64,000 bases of DNA from Zoroaster sp. YZ-2022 (GCA_029582265.1 CM055828.1:9089902-9153901); one strand, 5' to 3'; numbered from the stretch's first letter, positions 35,860 to 46,504 are shown. Translations and numbers: made by a program. The notes: generated from the letters alone by a model not told the origin.

Positions 35860-36567
35860 ACAAAATTGCTGCCACCCGAAAAACAAACCATTAAAAAATA
35901 ATTAAAATCAAACAAAGTGATAGTTGAGACAAGAACTATTATCTTATCAAGAAACTATTATCTTATTATTATATTATTTTGGGACCGTCTGATATTACCG
36001 CATCATGTTCCCGGCTCGATCGTAGATGAGGGACACGGATCGCCGCCCATCTGTTTTAATGCCCACGGGTGAAATATTGTATTAATTACAGCTTTTGTCA
36101 AACGCCAATAAATTTTTGTTTCTTCCGCTAATTAGATTGTATAAAAGTAATATCAATTGAATATCAGGAACGTATAAAAAAGGCAAGTGGCACAAAGCAC
36201 TGTTTTCTCCTTTATTTATACCATCCTTTAATTTATATACAATTAGGCCTATATATTTTTTGTCGATGGGGAGAATATTTCTAAAAGAAAATATGTTCCA
36301 AAAACCGAACTGAAGAGCTTCTCGGCCGTTATAAGTAGTGATCGAGTTTACCTAAAAAGTACAGTGCGGCGACGAGCAAATTAGAAAAACTGTCACTCCA
36401 GAAATCAGCTGAGAAATCCTCCGTTTGCGTGGTTTCTGGGAATAAAAAAATTGTTCTTAATTATACAAATGTTCTGTATGTAATTTAACTAATTCTTAAT
36501 CTTTTCCCCGTAATTTTGCTATAATACGTAAAAACCGTCAATTTTCTGACCGACCACCTTTCTCCTC
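35464..36567. mobile_element. nested 1.1-kb palindromic insertion in the right arm
   Basis: GAGGAGAAAGGTGGTCGGTC and AGAAAATTGACGTTTTTTAC at the left are inverted at 36500-36567. A further inner pair (GGAGGACTTCTCAGCTTATT against GAAATCAGCTGAGAAATCCT) extends the arms to roughly 170 bp. The ends lie exactly where the outer element's arm is broken relative to its left arm (CTCCTCCATTGAC), which supports an insertion into, or a rearranged duplication of, the outer terminus. The loop contains a C-rich homopolymer (35573-35588) and an (AAAT)n tract (about 35820-35860). No gene. Confidence 0.7.
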
Positions 36568-36796
36568 CATTGACTTTGTGCACAAACATGTGCGTTTGTT
36601 TACAACTTTTTTCCAAAACCCGACTCCCATAATTCATTGCGCGCACAATTCGATAAAGCTTAATTAAAAGTGTCCCATTGGGTTAAATATGTTGGTAATA
36701 AAGCCTATACAATTGAACCAGCCGTGATTTTTTAATTTAGATTTCGCAATGCTCTTAAAACACTTCAGCCAGAATAAAGGTTTTTCCCCATACCGG

Positions 36797-36998
36797 TACA
36801 CTGTAAGAAATATTGGGCAAACACGGTTGATATGTTGCCCAACACTGGTCAACATATCAACAGGTTACACAGTTGCTTTACCATTGCCCAATGTTGGATA
36901 ATTTTTTGCCAAAACATTTGAACAGTTGTGGTAAATACTGACCAATTCTGGGAAAAATAACCTTACCCAACCCCATGTTGCCCAATGTTTTTACAGTG
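36797..36998. mobile_element. short MITE with CACTGTAA... termini
   Basis: The left end ACACTGTAAGAAATATTGGG and the right end (reverse complement ACACTGTAAAAACATTGGG) are inverted repeats enclosing about 150 bp of AT-rich sequence with recurring TTGCCCAA. It has no coding capacity. The flank suggests a TA or very short target duplication, not resolved. Confidence 0.7.
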
Positions 36999-38352
36999 TG
37001 TATATTAGTCTTGTGCAAGTATGCGGATCCTAGTTACACGATCCCGCGCCAGTCGTAAATCACCCACCGTAGATGGCGCTATACAATTTTGACGATCAGG
37101 GCCGGCCGCTAGATGAGAAACAACTGCACAATGAAACAGATGATAAAGGATGCATGTAGTGATCATTACACATTTCATGACATGACTACTGAATGAGAGA
37201 GGGGGTTGCAAATGAAAATCCCGGTTCATGGAACATTTCAATAACGGGTGTGACCACCTCTTGCAGTAACACATGCAACACAACGTGTTCCCTAAATTGT
37301 TTTGAGTAGTATATACTAAGGGTGTGCGCATTGGCCTGATACAAAATCCCCGCCGTGCCCCCATGCCATCCAATCAAGGAGCTTCGGTAGGGGGGGGGGG
37401 GCCTTTATGGAGAATGAGAATCTTGAATTACGCCTTTTATAATCTGGGGAATTTCCCACACGCTCAATTAGATGACACTATTCTTAAAGAACACTGTTAG
37501 TAGGGGAAATCAGGCCGTTTCCAAAGATGCCCGACCATCATCCAAGAGCGCCGGGATCCTGGTTCTCAAAAAGGAAGCCTGGCGTACGATAAAAACAATA
37601 GGGCACAAACAAGACGGCACAACAAAAGTGTGTTAAATTTACATACCCCTCCCCTCTTCCCTCTCTGCCCCTGTGTCCTCGACCCCCTCTGGATCTACCA
37701 ATGTCATCTTCATGCTCATACCATGGAGATGGAAATACACTAGTAAGCTTTTAATCTGGAAGATGATGGTGAACGTATTGGGGACTAATAATTTGATCTG
37801 GCACTTTGGTAACGCATCAGAGACATGAGCATGGGATATTACTTAGTCCACAATACACAAGGGTGTAATTTGACAAAAGTAAAAAATTCAGAAAAATGGG
37901 TAGCGGGCCCGGGTCTCCCCTTGGTCTTGGTCTAAAAGACAAAGTCCCCTGATTCTCCTGGATTTTTATGAAGGAATTATGTCAGACTCTCCACATCCCC
38001 ACAAACAAGAAACTAGAGGGTTTAGACACAATACAGGCTAGTCTTTCTTTCCTTGGTGGTTAATTCTCTTCTTAAAATTTTAAAGCAAAGGGAGATTTGT
38101 AAAAAAATCCTGAAATCAGGAAAAATCCTGAGAAATCACAAGCCTGCCCTTGAGTGAATACATTATAACTGTTAGTTCCGATCATGTCAAACAGTACTGT
38201 TGTCCCAGATTAAAGCTGGTACCCAGCCATTATAAATTGTAGGTGATATTTTATAACAATTTACCAGCGAGCACAGTATGTTGCGTAGTACGATCCCCTG
38301 TACGGTATCCAAAAGCGCAGCAAGCGTATCACATCACACACACATGCATTGA
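36999..38352. other. intergenic, no gene seen
   Basis: Moderate GC. Contains a G run at 37389-37401. Minus-strand open frames near 37005-37377 have no recognised domain. It probably includes the upstream flank of the exon beginning near 38392. Confidence 0.5.
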
Positions 38353-38391
38353 TCATCAGAAGACAGAAGTTGTTGTCCAAACGTTGGTTCA

Positions 38392-38596
38392 ATGCTAAAC
38401 AATATCAAAGTTCACTTTTCCAACAATCGTGTCAAAATGGAGATCATGGAGACTGATCCCGAGTTACACGGTAGGCCCAACAGTTACGACGATTCATCGG
38501 ATCGGCTGTATCCTCCCGTTGACGATGATGAATTGCAGTCTGGACATTTTTCCGGAAGTGGTTCTTTGACAGAAAGTGAACGGGTTGATATATGCG
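38392..38596 (+). CDS. probable first coding exon of an unidentified acidic protein (partial)
   Basis: The frame is open after the TGA at 38350 and ends at a strong donor (TATGCG|GTGAGT) in phase 1. Two starts are possible: 38392, or 38437 with the better context GTCAAAATGGAG. From the second the product begins MEIMETDPELHGRPNSYDDS and continues SDRLYPPVDDDELQSGHFSG then SGSLTESERVDICG. It is strongly acidic, with a DDDE-x(3)-G run and SGxFSGSGS serine-glycine pairs, which recall glycosaminoglycan-attachment regions, but no signal peptide is visible here, so a cytosolic N-terminus is equally possible. I do not recognise the family. Later exons were not found and may lie outside the window. 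Confidence 0.55.
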
Positions 38597-38612
38597 GTGA
38601 GTATTAATGTCC

Positions 38613-38725
38613 TCAATTTACCCTAAATGACGCTTATTTAATCGACTGGACAGTAACTTACAAATGAAATTAGAAGTTTGGTGTTTCAGTGAAGGATTCT
38701 CTTGTAAAATGCTGAATTTCAATGC
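38613..38725 (+). repeat. dispersed repeat C, partial copy
   Basis: TTTACCCTAAATGACGC, GGACAGTAACTTACAAATGA, TTTGGTGTTTCAGTGAAGG and TTGTAAAATGCTGAATTTCA recur in the same order on the opposite strand at 59355-59500. Confidence 0.8.
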
Positions 38726-38804
38726 ATGATCATACGCGTGGACGTCTTGAGCGCCGTTTTTGAGACCCACAGAATTTTGGTCATCAAAAAAAATCATAAG
38801 TAGG

Positions 38805-38985
38805 CCTAAGACTAATTGCGGTGACACCATGTGAAATGCTCAATTGAGTAGTAATTAGTCCTGAGGACGATCAGAGCATACTGATCGAAACGTCGAGTTG
38901 TACCTCCAGTTCTCTTCAGAACTAATTACTAGTAGTACTCAATTGAGCATTTCACATGGTGTCACCGCAATCAGTCTTACTTATC
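38805..38985. mobile_element. 180-bp fold-back MITE with a hammerhead-like core
   Basis: Arms of about 43 bp (AAGACTAATTGCGGTGACAC, ATGTGAAATGCTCAATTGAG) are inverted at 38937-38985. The loop contains CTGAGGA, a perfect 7-bp stem CGATCAG/CTGATCG with a 6-nt loop, then AAAC. That order resembles the hammerhead CUGANGA ... GAAA core, but the spacing is off by one base, so ribozyme activity is only a possibility. Confidence 0.7.
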
Positions 38986-39625
38986 CTCCTCACCATGCAA
39001 AGCTACAAGTTTTACCTAAAAAAATCATGTTAGAATTTACGTTAATGACTCACCCCAAATTATGGTGTCACCGCAATTATTCTTACTCACCCCAAACTGT
39101 TAAAATTTATGGCGGCACAGAAAATGTACCCAAGAAGAAAAACAGTTGAATCATGTTTCATCTTATTCCAGGTTGTAAAGTTGTTATTAATCTTGCTTAC
39201 AAAATTTTTTTTTTTTTTTTACATTTTTAAAATAAAATGGTATAATTTGGAGAAGCTCTCAAAACTTTTAACGTTAATCAATATTCTTGAAAGACCAATA
39301 AAATGCAAGGTGGTTAAAATTTTTGCAAAAGTAACTTTAAAACTTTGAAATGTGTAAAAATGCTGTTAACATTTTGTCAATTTTTTTTTTCATAACCATG
39401 ATATTAATATTTAATTTTCTCAATAATGTTTCACTACTGACGAAGTAAACATCAACAAATCAAGTAGTCTTTGTTCGCTTCTTCTATAAGGAATATGTTC
39501 ATTTTGAGGATCCATATTTCTTTAAAAAATCATTGCAAATGCAAAGCATTCATTGATGTCCACAGACAACAGCTCGCTGACAGCACAGAACAATAAAATC
39601 ACAGATGTTCATGAAAAAAAAAATT

Positions 39626-40081
39626 GGGAAAGAATGTTGTATCCGACTGCCACTTTTTAAGGGTTTTTGGGATTTTTTTTGCAACCAGTAACCAGTTAAA
39701 AAATGATTCTATCGATTTTTGGGGGTACAGAAAGCAAAAAATATCTTTAAAATCCACTTTTATGATGGTTTTCGGACTTTATTTCCCTTCTAAAAAATCC
39801 TCCCCTTCGGAAAATAGAAGGATCCTATTATAGTTGCCAGTGCGCATGTGCAATGACCGTGTTGGTCACTAACGGGGAAGTTGACAAGATCAGACTGACA
39901 TGACTGAGGAAGTCATTGTATACCAAAAATGCATGATTTTTCATGAAATAAATATCCTGGAATAATTTGAAGTATATGTCCATCATCATCCATAATGTTC
40001 TCCACCTTACTGGGTAGGTAAGATTACATTATTGGTTATATTGAATGAGAAAAAGTGGCGGTCGGATACGACATTCTTTCC
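39626..40081. mobile_element. 456-bp MITE nested in the left fold-back arm
   Basis: The ends GGGAAAGAATGTTGTATCCG and, inverted, CGGATACGACATTCTTTCC extend to about 35 bp of inverted repeat (through CTGCCACTTTTT). AAAAATT occurs on both sides, a target duplication of about 7 bp, and the uninterrupted sequence is preserved in the right arm (CATGACCTCAATTTTTTTTC at 42414-42433). No coding capacity. Confidence 0.85.
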
Positions 40082-40329
40082 AAAAATTGAGGTCATGTAT
40101 CGTCCATGTACTTAATTCGCCACACACGTGAAATGACGCACTTACCTTTGGCTTAGCATTTCTCGGAAAACTTACAAAACTATGGCATATTACTGGTTGC
40201 TTAAACTTATCTAGGTCATGCTTGTTACAAAAATAAAAAACAGTGAAATTGTATAATTTACTGGAAGGTTAGTGCTTGTGAAAGTGAAAAAAAGATGTTT
40301 TTAACCACTGATTTTACTAGATACAAATA

Positions 40330-42392
40330 AAACTCCTCAAAAAAAGTTCGGAAACTCGAGTTTGACTGATGATTTCTCTCTTGTTACCAACTCATTTTCC
40401 TTGCATTTGGTATCATTGGAAAGCCCTGTTATTCCTCTTTACAATGATGTGCCATTTGTTATGATTACGCAATTGGGGGATGTGCAGCACAGCTGAATAT
40501 GGGGGTGGGTGTAAAGTGAAATAGTGCAAAATGCATTGCTATTGTCATACAGTGCATTCCCCTTTTGCTTGGAGGATTGGAATGTGTCTTGAGTAACCGA
40601 TTTTGAGATAATCATTGTGCTTCCAGGTGGTCATCCATGAATACAAATTACTGTACTATAGCCTCTGAATGTTAAATTTATGCATGGTGAACTAGAGGGG
40701 ATTAGGTGCAGAGAGTCTTTGACACTGCTTACTTTACCACTGAGTGGTCAGTTGTCATTGAGCGTCTTTTCCTAACATTATCATGCCACGATTATCGGAT
40801 CTCGACAAGGCCCGTGCTGTCGGTCAGATTGAAGCTGGGGTTCCCCAGAAAGAAGTTGCGGCCCTGTTTGGAGTGAGCCTAAGCACCATCTCCAAATTGA
40901 TTGCCAGGTACAGAGAAACCGGTGACGTCAAGGACAGGCCTCGAAGTGGACGTCCCAAAAAGACTACGCCACAAGAAGACCGGTTCATCACCTTATCATC
41001 ACTGAGGAATCGCAGACTATCTGCGAGAATTTTGCAGGCAAGGTTTGCAAGACAGTATGGCAGACGGGTGTCTGATCAGACAATCAGAAACAGACTTCAT
41101 ACGGCCAATCTGCGTGCTCGTAAGGCTGCCAGAAAGCCTGCACTGACTGCCATTCACCGCCAGGCCCGCTTGCGCTGGTGTCGGCAACACCAACGGTGGA
41201 ACCGGGTCATGTGGCGTTCAGTGATGTTCACTGATGAGTCAATGTTCTGTCTGCGGAAGCTTGATGGTAGGGGTAAAGTGTGGCGGCGACGGGGAGAGCG
41301 CTATAGAGATTGCTGCACTGATCGTGTAACAGCATTTGGTGGGGGCAGTGTTATGGTGTGGGGTGACATTTTTACCACTGGAAAGACAAGGCTGGTCGTC
41401 GTCGATGGCAACCTGACCGCAGAGAGATACAGGGACGAGATTCTTCAACCAGTGGCTCTCCCGTATCTGCGAGATCTTGGGCCGGACGCCATCCTCGAAG
41501 ATGACAACGCTCGCCCCCACAGAGCCAGGATCATCACAGGATATCTGCAGGATGAGGGAATCACAAGGATGGAATGGCCTGCCAGCAGCCCGGACCTTAT
41601 CCCAATTGAGCATCTGTGGGATCAGCTCGGCCATGCTGTACGCCCAAGAGTCACTGATGCAACCACGGTGGCGGATCTGCAACAGATCCTGATTGATGAA
41701 TGGGATGCCATCCCACAGCAACGTGTGACCCGGCTCGTGACCAGTATGAGGAGGAGGTGCCAGGCTGTTGTGGCTGCATTCGGATCGTCCACCCGCTACT
41801 GAGGCTCTTGACTTAACATTGTTTGTTCAATGAAGGAAGCTGTTCAATGATTAAACCAGAAAAAAAGACTTTCCTTACGTCTTGTTTTTTCTTTTGTTAG
41901 TGATAGAGAGTTTCATTGTACTGTGAGAGAGATTTGTTGTTACTGATGGAGAATTACTGAGTGTTTGAGTGCAGAAAATGACAAATTCTTTTACTCTGTT
42001 TGAAACTCAACCACATTAACAACAGAGTTGCTATCCCAGAGGCAATTTATTGTGACAGGCCATGTGGATTTCTGAACTTTTCCTGCACATTTATGGCCTA
42101 CAACCTTTAAATATTGGTTAGTAAGCAGACAATCATTCAAGACACATCCATCTTCCAAACAACTCCTAACAGCAAGAGTCAATACACTTTTGACAATAGC
42201 AATGCATTTTGCAACATTTCACTTTACACCCACCCCGATATTCAGCTGTGCTGCACATCCCCCAATTGCGTAATCATAACAAATGGAGGAATAACAAGGC
42301 TTTCCAATGATACCAAATGCAAGGAAAATGAGTTGGTAACAAGAGAGAAATCGTCAGTCAAACTTGAGTTTCCGAACTTTTTTTGAGGAGTT
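40330..42392 (+). mobile_element. Tc1-like (Tc1/mariner) transposon, apparently complete
   Basis: Inverted termini beginning AACTCCTCAAAAAAAGTTCG extend about 210-220 bp with high identity; the left one has a roughly 15-bp extra block (CTTTACAATGATGTG). TA lies immediately outside both ends (40328-40329 and 42393-42394), the expected Tc1/mariner target duplication. The interior holds one long uninterrupted transposase gene. The target reconstructed without the element, ACAAATA-TTAAGG, exists intact on the opposite strand at 59509-59518 in a paralogous repeat, which confirms the insertion point. Confidence 0.93.
40783..41802 (+). CDS. Tc1-like transposase, DD34E, full length
   Basis: The protein is 339 residues, the usual Tc1 length. 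The N-terminal half has paired helix-turn-helix DNA-binding domains (EAGVPQKEVAALFGVSLSTI at 18-37, second HTH about 66-110) linked by an AT-hook-like RPRSGRPKK (52-60). The catalytic triad is readable: D151 in FTDES, D241 in LEDDNARPH and E276 in PIEHLWD, with 34 residues between the last two (DD34E). The GGGSVMVWG block typical of the family is at 187-194. Function: it binds the element's inverted ends and cuts and pastes it into TA sites in the nucleus. There are no internal stops or frameshifts, so the copy may be active or recently inserted. GC content is clearly higher than in the surrounding DNA. Confidence 0.95.
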   Translation: MPRLSDLDKARAVGQIEAGVPQKEVAALFGVSLSTISKLIARYRETGDVKDRPRSGRPKKTTPQEDRFITLSSLRNRRLSARILQARFARQYGRRVSDQTIRNRLHTANLRARKAARKPALTAIHRQARLRWCRQHQRWNRVMWRSVMFTDESMFCLRKLDGRGKVWRRRGERYRDCCTDRVTAFGGGSVMVWGDIFTTGKTRLVVVDGNLTAERYRDEILQPVALPYLRDLGPDAILEDDNARPHRARIITGYLQDEGITRMEWPASSPDLIPIEHLWDQLGHAVRPRVTDATTVADLQQILIDEWDAIPQQRVTRLVTSMRRRCQAVVAAFGSSTRY

Positions 42393-42560
42393 TATTAAGG
42401 GACGTACATGTACATGACCTCAATTTTTTTTCATGAACATCTGTGATTTTATTCTATGCTGTCAACGAGCTGTTGTCTGTGGAAACCAAAAGATATGAAT
42501 GCTTTGCATTTGTAATGATTTTTTAAAGAAATACTGATCCTTAAAACGTACATATTCCTT

Positions 42561-44597
42561 AACCCTAACTCTCTAGGCCCATTTGCTTACACATAACCTG
42601 AATCCTTCCTAACTCCCTAGGCCCATTTGCTTACACATAACCTGAATCCTTCCTAACTCCCTAGGCCCATTTGCTTACACATAACCTGAATCCTTCCTAA
42701 CTCCCTAGGCCCATTTGCTTACACATAACCTGAATCCTTCCTAACTCCCTAGGCCCATTTGCTTACACATAACCTGAATCCTTCCTAACTCCCTAGGCCC
42801 ATTTGCTTACACAATAACCTGAATCCTTCCTAACTCCCTAGGCCCATTTGCCCCACATAACCTGAATCCTTCCTAACTCCCTAGGCCCATTTGCTTACAC
42901 ATAACCTGAATCCTTCCTAACTCCCTAGGCCCATTTTGCTTACACATAACCTGAATCCTTCCTAACTCCCTAGGCCCATTTGCTTACACATAACCTGAAT
43001 CCTTCCTAACTCCCTAGGCCCATTTGCTTACACATAACCTGAATCCTTCCTAACTCCCTAGGCCCATTTGCTTACACATAACCTGAATCCTTCCTAACTC
43101 CCTAGGCCCATTTGCTTACACATAACCTGAATCCTTCCTAACTCCCTAGGCCCATTTGCTTACACATAACCTGAATCCTTCCTAACTCCCTAGGCCCATT
43201 TGCTTACACATAACCTGAATCCTTCCTAACTCCCTAGGCCCATTTGCTTACACATAACCTGAATCCTTCCTAACTCCCTAGGCCCATTGCTTACACATAA
43301 CCTGAATCCTTCCTAACTCCCTAGGCCCATTTGCTTACACATAACCTGAATCCTTCCTAACTCCCTAGGCCCATTTGCTTACACATAACCTGAATCCTTC
43401 CTAACTCCCTAGGCCCATTTGCTTACACATAACCTGAATCCTTCCTAACTCCCTAGGCCCATTTGCTTACACATAACCTGAATCCTTCCTAACTCCCTAG
43501 GCCCATTTGCTTACACATAACCTGAATCCTTCCTAACTCCCTAGGCCCATTTGCTTACACATAACCTGAATCCTTCCTAACTCCCTAGGCCCATTTGCTT
43601 ACACATAACCTGAATCCTTCCTAACTCCCTAGGCCCATTTGCTTACACATAACCTGAATCCTTCCTAACTCCCTAGGCCCATTTGCTTACACATAACCTG
43701 AATCCTTCCTAACTCCCTAGGCCCATTTGCTTACACATAACCTGAATCCTTCCTAACTCCCTAGGCCCATTTGCTTACACATAACCTGAATCCTCCCTAA
43801 CTCCCTAGGCCCATTTGCTTACACATAACCTGAATCCTTCCTAACTCCCTAGGCCCATTTGCTTACACATAACCTGAATCCTTCCTAACTCCCTAGGCCC
43901 ATTTGCTTACACATAACCTGAATCCTTCCTAACTCCCTAGGCCCATTTGCTTACACATAACCTGAATCCTAGGCCCATTTGCTTACACATAACCTGAATC
44001 CTTCCTAACTCCCTAGGCCCATTTGCTTACACATAACCTGAATCCTTCCTAACTCCCTAGGCCCATTTGCTTACACATAACCTGAATCCTTCCTAACTCC
44101 CTAGGCCCATTTGCTTACACATAACCTGAATCCTCCCTAACTCCCTAACTCCCTAGGCCCATTTGCTTACACATAACCTGAATCTTCCCTAACTCCCTAG
44201 GCCCATTTGCTTACACATAACCTGAATCCTTCCTAACTCCCTAGGCCCATTTGCTTACACATAACCTGAATCCTCCAAAATCCTTCAGTAGTAAAGCAAG
44301 CACATGACATGTATGCACACATGTGTTTCTAATCTGTGATACATGGCCAGGGACCCTCCCTGCATGCATGGAACAATAAACAGTGTCCAATGACCCAAGC
44401 ACTGACCTTGCAATTACTACAACAAACATGGATACACATGTACATGTACATGTACCATGGAAAGGCAAGTATGCCTAATAACCTCAATCCTCCAAAATCC
44501 TTCACTTTAGCAAAGAGCATGTAGCATGTAACCTCAATCTTTCAAAATCCTTCACTTTAGCAAAGAGGATTTTGGAGGATTTGGGAAGGTTAGGGTT
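42561..44597. repeat. 44-bp tandem array, about 39 units, in the right fold-back arm
   Basis: The unit contains CCTAACTCCCTAGGCCCATT, TTGCTTACACATAACC and TGAATCCTT. Most copies are identical, and a few have single indels or a CCCTAACTCCCTAACTCC duplication, so expansion is recent. The insertion interrupts the arm between ATTCCTTA and TATAGAAG. Its edges are inverted to each other and telomere-like (TTAACCCTAAC at left, GGTTAGGGTTA at right). The last 320 bp (44275-44597) are degenerate, with repeated ATCCTCCAAAATCCTTCA and a hairpin. Confidence 0.95.
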
Positions 44598-44999
44598 ATA
44601 GAAGAAACAAACGAAAACTACTTAATTCGTTGGTGTTTATTTTGTCAGTAGTGGAAAATTATTGAGAAAATGAAACATTAATATCATGGTTATGAAAAGA
44701 AATCTTTTATTTGACAAAATGTTAATAGCATTTTTTACACATTTCAAAGTTTTACAGTACTTTTTGTAAAAATTTTAACTACTTTCCATTTTATTGGTCT
44801 TTCAAGAATATTGATTAAAATTTTGTAGAGCTTATCCAAATTATACCATTTTATTTTAAAAAATCTCAAAAAATATTTTTATTTTCAAGATTAAAAACAA
44901 TTTAACAACCACCTGGAATAAGATGAAGCATGATTCAACTGTTTTTCTTCTTGGGTACATTTTCTGTGCCCTGATAAACTTTAACAGTTTGGGGTAGGC

Positions 45000-45165
45000 T
45001 TGGGCGATGACACGATAATATTGAATATCGCGAATTTTTTTTTATTCGATTATGATATCGAGAACTTTTCAAATTATCGAGATATTGGCAAATCGCAATG
45101 AAAAAAATATATCGCAATGAAAAAAAATATATCGCGATTAAAAAAAAATCCTTGATTGTCAGTCG
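45000..45165. repeat. TATCG-rich dispersed repeat
   Basis: GGCTTGGGCGATGACACGAT begins a segment dense in ATATCG, TCGATAT and AAATATATCGCAATG units. Such cATCG/cGATA-rich sequences are common dispersed repeats in animals. It lies just outside the large fold-back element. Confidence 0.5.
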
Positions 45166-45870
45166 GGTCAGAAATTCCATGGAAAAAACTTAGGGAAGTC
45201 TTTTCAGCTTTTGGAAGTGGAAAACAAAATCGAACTACTTCTGTGGTAAGCCGACTGTCATATCACAAAGGAGCCGCCTGACAGGGCGTTGTTTAAAATC
45301 CACCGCCACTCAAAGAAATCTATTCAGACGGATTAAGTGTTGGGGATTGAATGGGGTATTTGATCCAACAATGTGTAGACAATGTTTACATCTCACTGTC
45401 TATCCATGGTGGTATGTGACTCTGGCTGGTGCACCACGTGCGAGTACATTATATCATGCATATTTAAATATATGCAGAATATGGGCTTTAACTTAAAAAT
45501 CGACAACAAAATAACATTTGCAGTAATTGCAGGTGCTCTGTGCTCACATTAGTCATGAAATAAATCAAAGCATGGATCGACAGCGGCTTAATCAAAGTTG
45601 GGGAATTAGGACACTATTCTATTATACCATACTGGGACTCTTGTCTAGTGACAAAATACATACACCACTTTTGATAAACCATGTGATGTTTATTTAAAAT
45701 AGTGCATATGACATAAAACACAATAAAGGGGGCCACTTTCCTACCGTCACGTTAGCAGTTTTTCTTATGGTTGTAATTTTTTTTTTAATATCTGAAACCA
45801 CCCAAAAAGAAATTCAACATTTGAATAGACGTGCATGCTTATCCTAAAGATAATTTGAGTTGATTATTAG

Positions 45871-46395
45871 GTGTTCGAGAGCGCAGCGCGAACACCTATT
45901 GTTTTTGTACTGTTTTTTTTTTTTTTTTTACTTCTCCTTCTTCTCAGTGGCGATCTGTCCGGTAACAAAGGCATCCTTGCTAAGCATATACAGCCTTCAA
46001 ACTTAATACATAAACAGAACATATCAAGCAGACGAAACCGTTTTCTGTGACGTCATGATTACGTCATCAGGTGTCGAATTACGCTAAATCAAAGTTTAAT
46101 ATTTCGAAAAATCATATCTCATGAACCACAAAAGATATTTTCACAATCTTTGCATCATCTGAAAGATATTGAATTATGTGATTTTTCGTTTTTAGACGTG
46201 ACTCAATCTGACCTCTCCTTCCGGTCGAAACCGGAAGTTGAACATTTCAAAATTTCAAAAATCATATCTCATGAACCATAGAAGATATTTTCACAATCTT
46301 TTTATTATCCTAAAGATCTTGAACTATGTCACATTTCGTTTTCAGACGTGACCCTCAATCTGACCTTTCCTTCCGGTCGAAACCGAAGGTTAAAG
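45871..46395 (+). repeat. dispersed repeat D head with two tandem ~170-bp monomers
   Basis: It starts with hairpin GGTGTTCGAG-AGCGCAGCG-CGAACACC. After a T-rich stretch, two monomers follow (about 46065-46240 and 46245-46395), each with AAAAATCATATCTCATGAAC, AGATATTTTCACAATCTTT and TCCGGTCGAAACCG. A diverged monomer in the same orientation lies at 50640-50760, and a related terminal hairpin (GTGTTTGTTCTAACAAACAC) is at 50901-50921. Confidence 0.65.
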
Positions 46396-46504
46396 GAAAC
46401 AATACGCTGAATTACTATTCCCTGTATGTACGAATAGACATATCGCGCGTGCACAGAATACGTACACACAGCAATATACGGAGTTTAATATTGGCCTACA
46501 ACGT

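Larger units (their letters stand above)
31210..36661. mobile_element. composite fold-back element with repeat-array arms and decayed integrase-like gene
   Basis: The outer ends are inverted repeats of about 100 bp: AATTGTGCGCGCAATGAATT and CAAACGCACATGTTTGTGCA at the left, and their reverse complements at 36580-36655. Inside the left end, GAAAGCCCATTAGTGCCATC leads into a long array of a 22-bp unit. A unique centre of about 850 bp follows, then a shorter array of the same unit in the opposite orientation, and GATGGCACTAATGGGCTTTC. A separate 1.1-kb palindrome then separates this from the right outer end. This architecture (long inverted repeats built partly of short tandem repeats) is that of fold-back elements such as Drosophila FB/Galileo and sea-urchin TU. 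Target duplications were not resolved. Confidence 0.8.
39092..44997. mobile_element. large fold-back element with three secondary insertions
   Basis: ACCCCAAACTGTTAAA at the left is inverted at the right (TTTAACAGTTTGGGGT). The arms can be followed for about 560 bp each: GAAAATGTACCCAAGAAGAA, AATCAATATTCTTGAAAGAC, TTTCTTTAAAAAATCATTGC, CAACAGCTCG and ATCACAGATGTTCATGAAAA all reappear inverted between 42400-42562 and 44600-44990. Removing the 456-bp MITE, the Tc1-like element and the 44-bp array leaves a simple inverted repeat of about 1.35 kb with a loop of about 215 bp. No transposase of its own is recognised. Confidence 0.85.

Noticed and set aside
41239..41721. 160-codon minus-strand frame inside the Tc1 transposase gene
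   Set aside because: It is the antisense shadow of a clear transposase.
42561..44275. CRISPR-like appearance of the 44-bp direct repeats
   Set aside because: Units are contiguous without unique spacers, and the context is a eukaryotic genome with introns.
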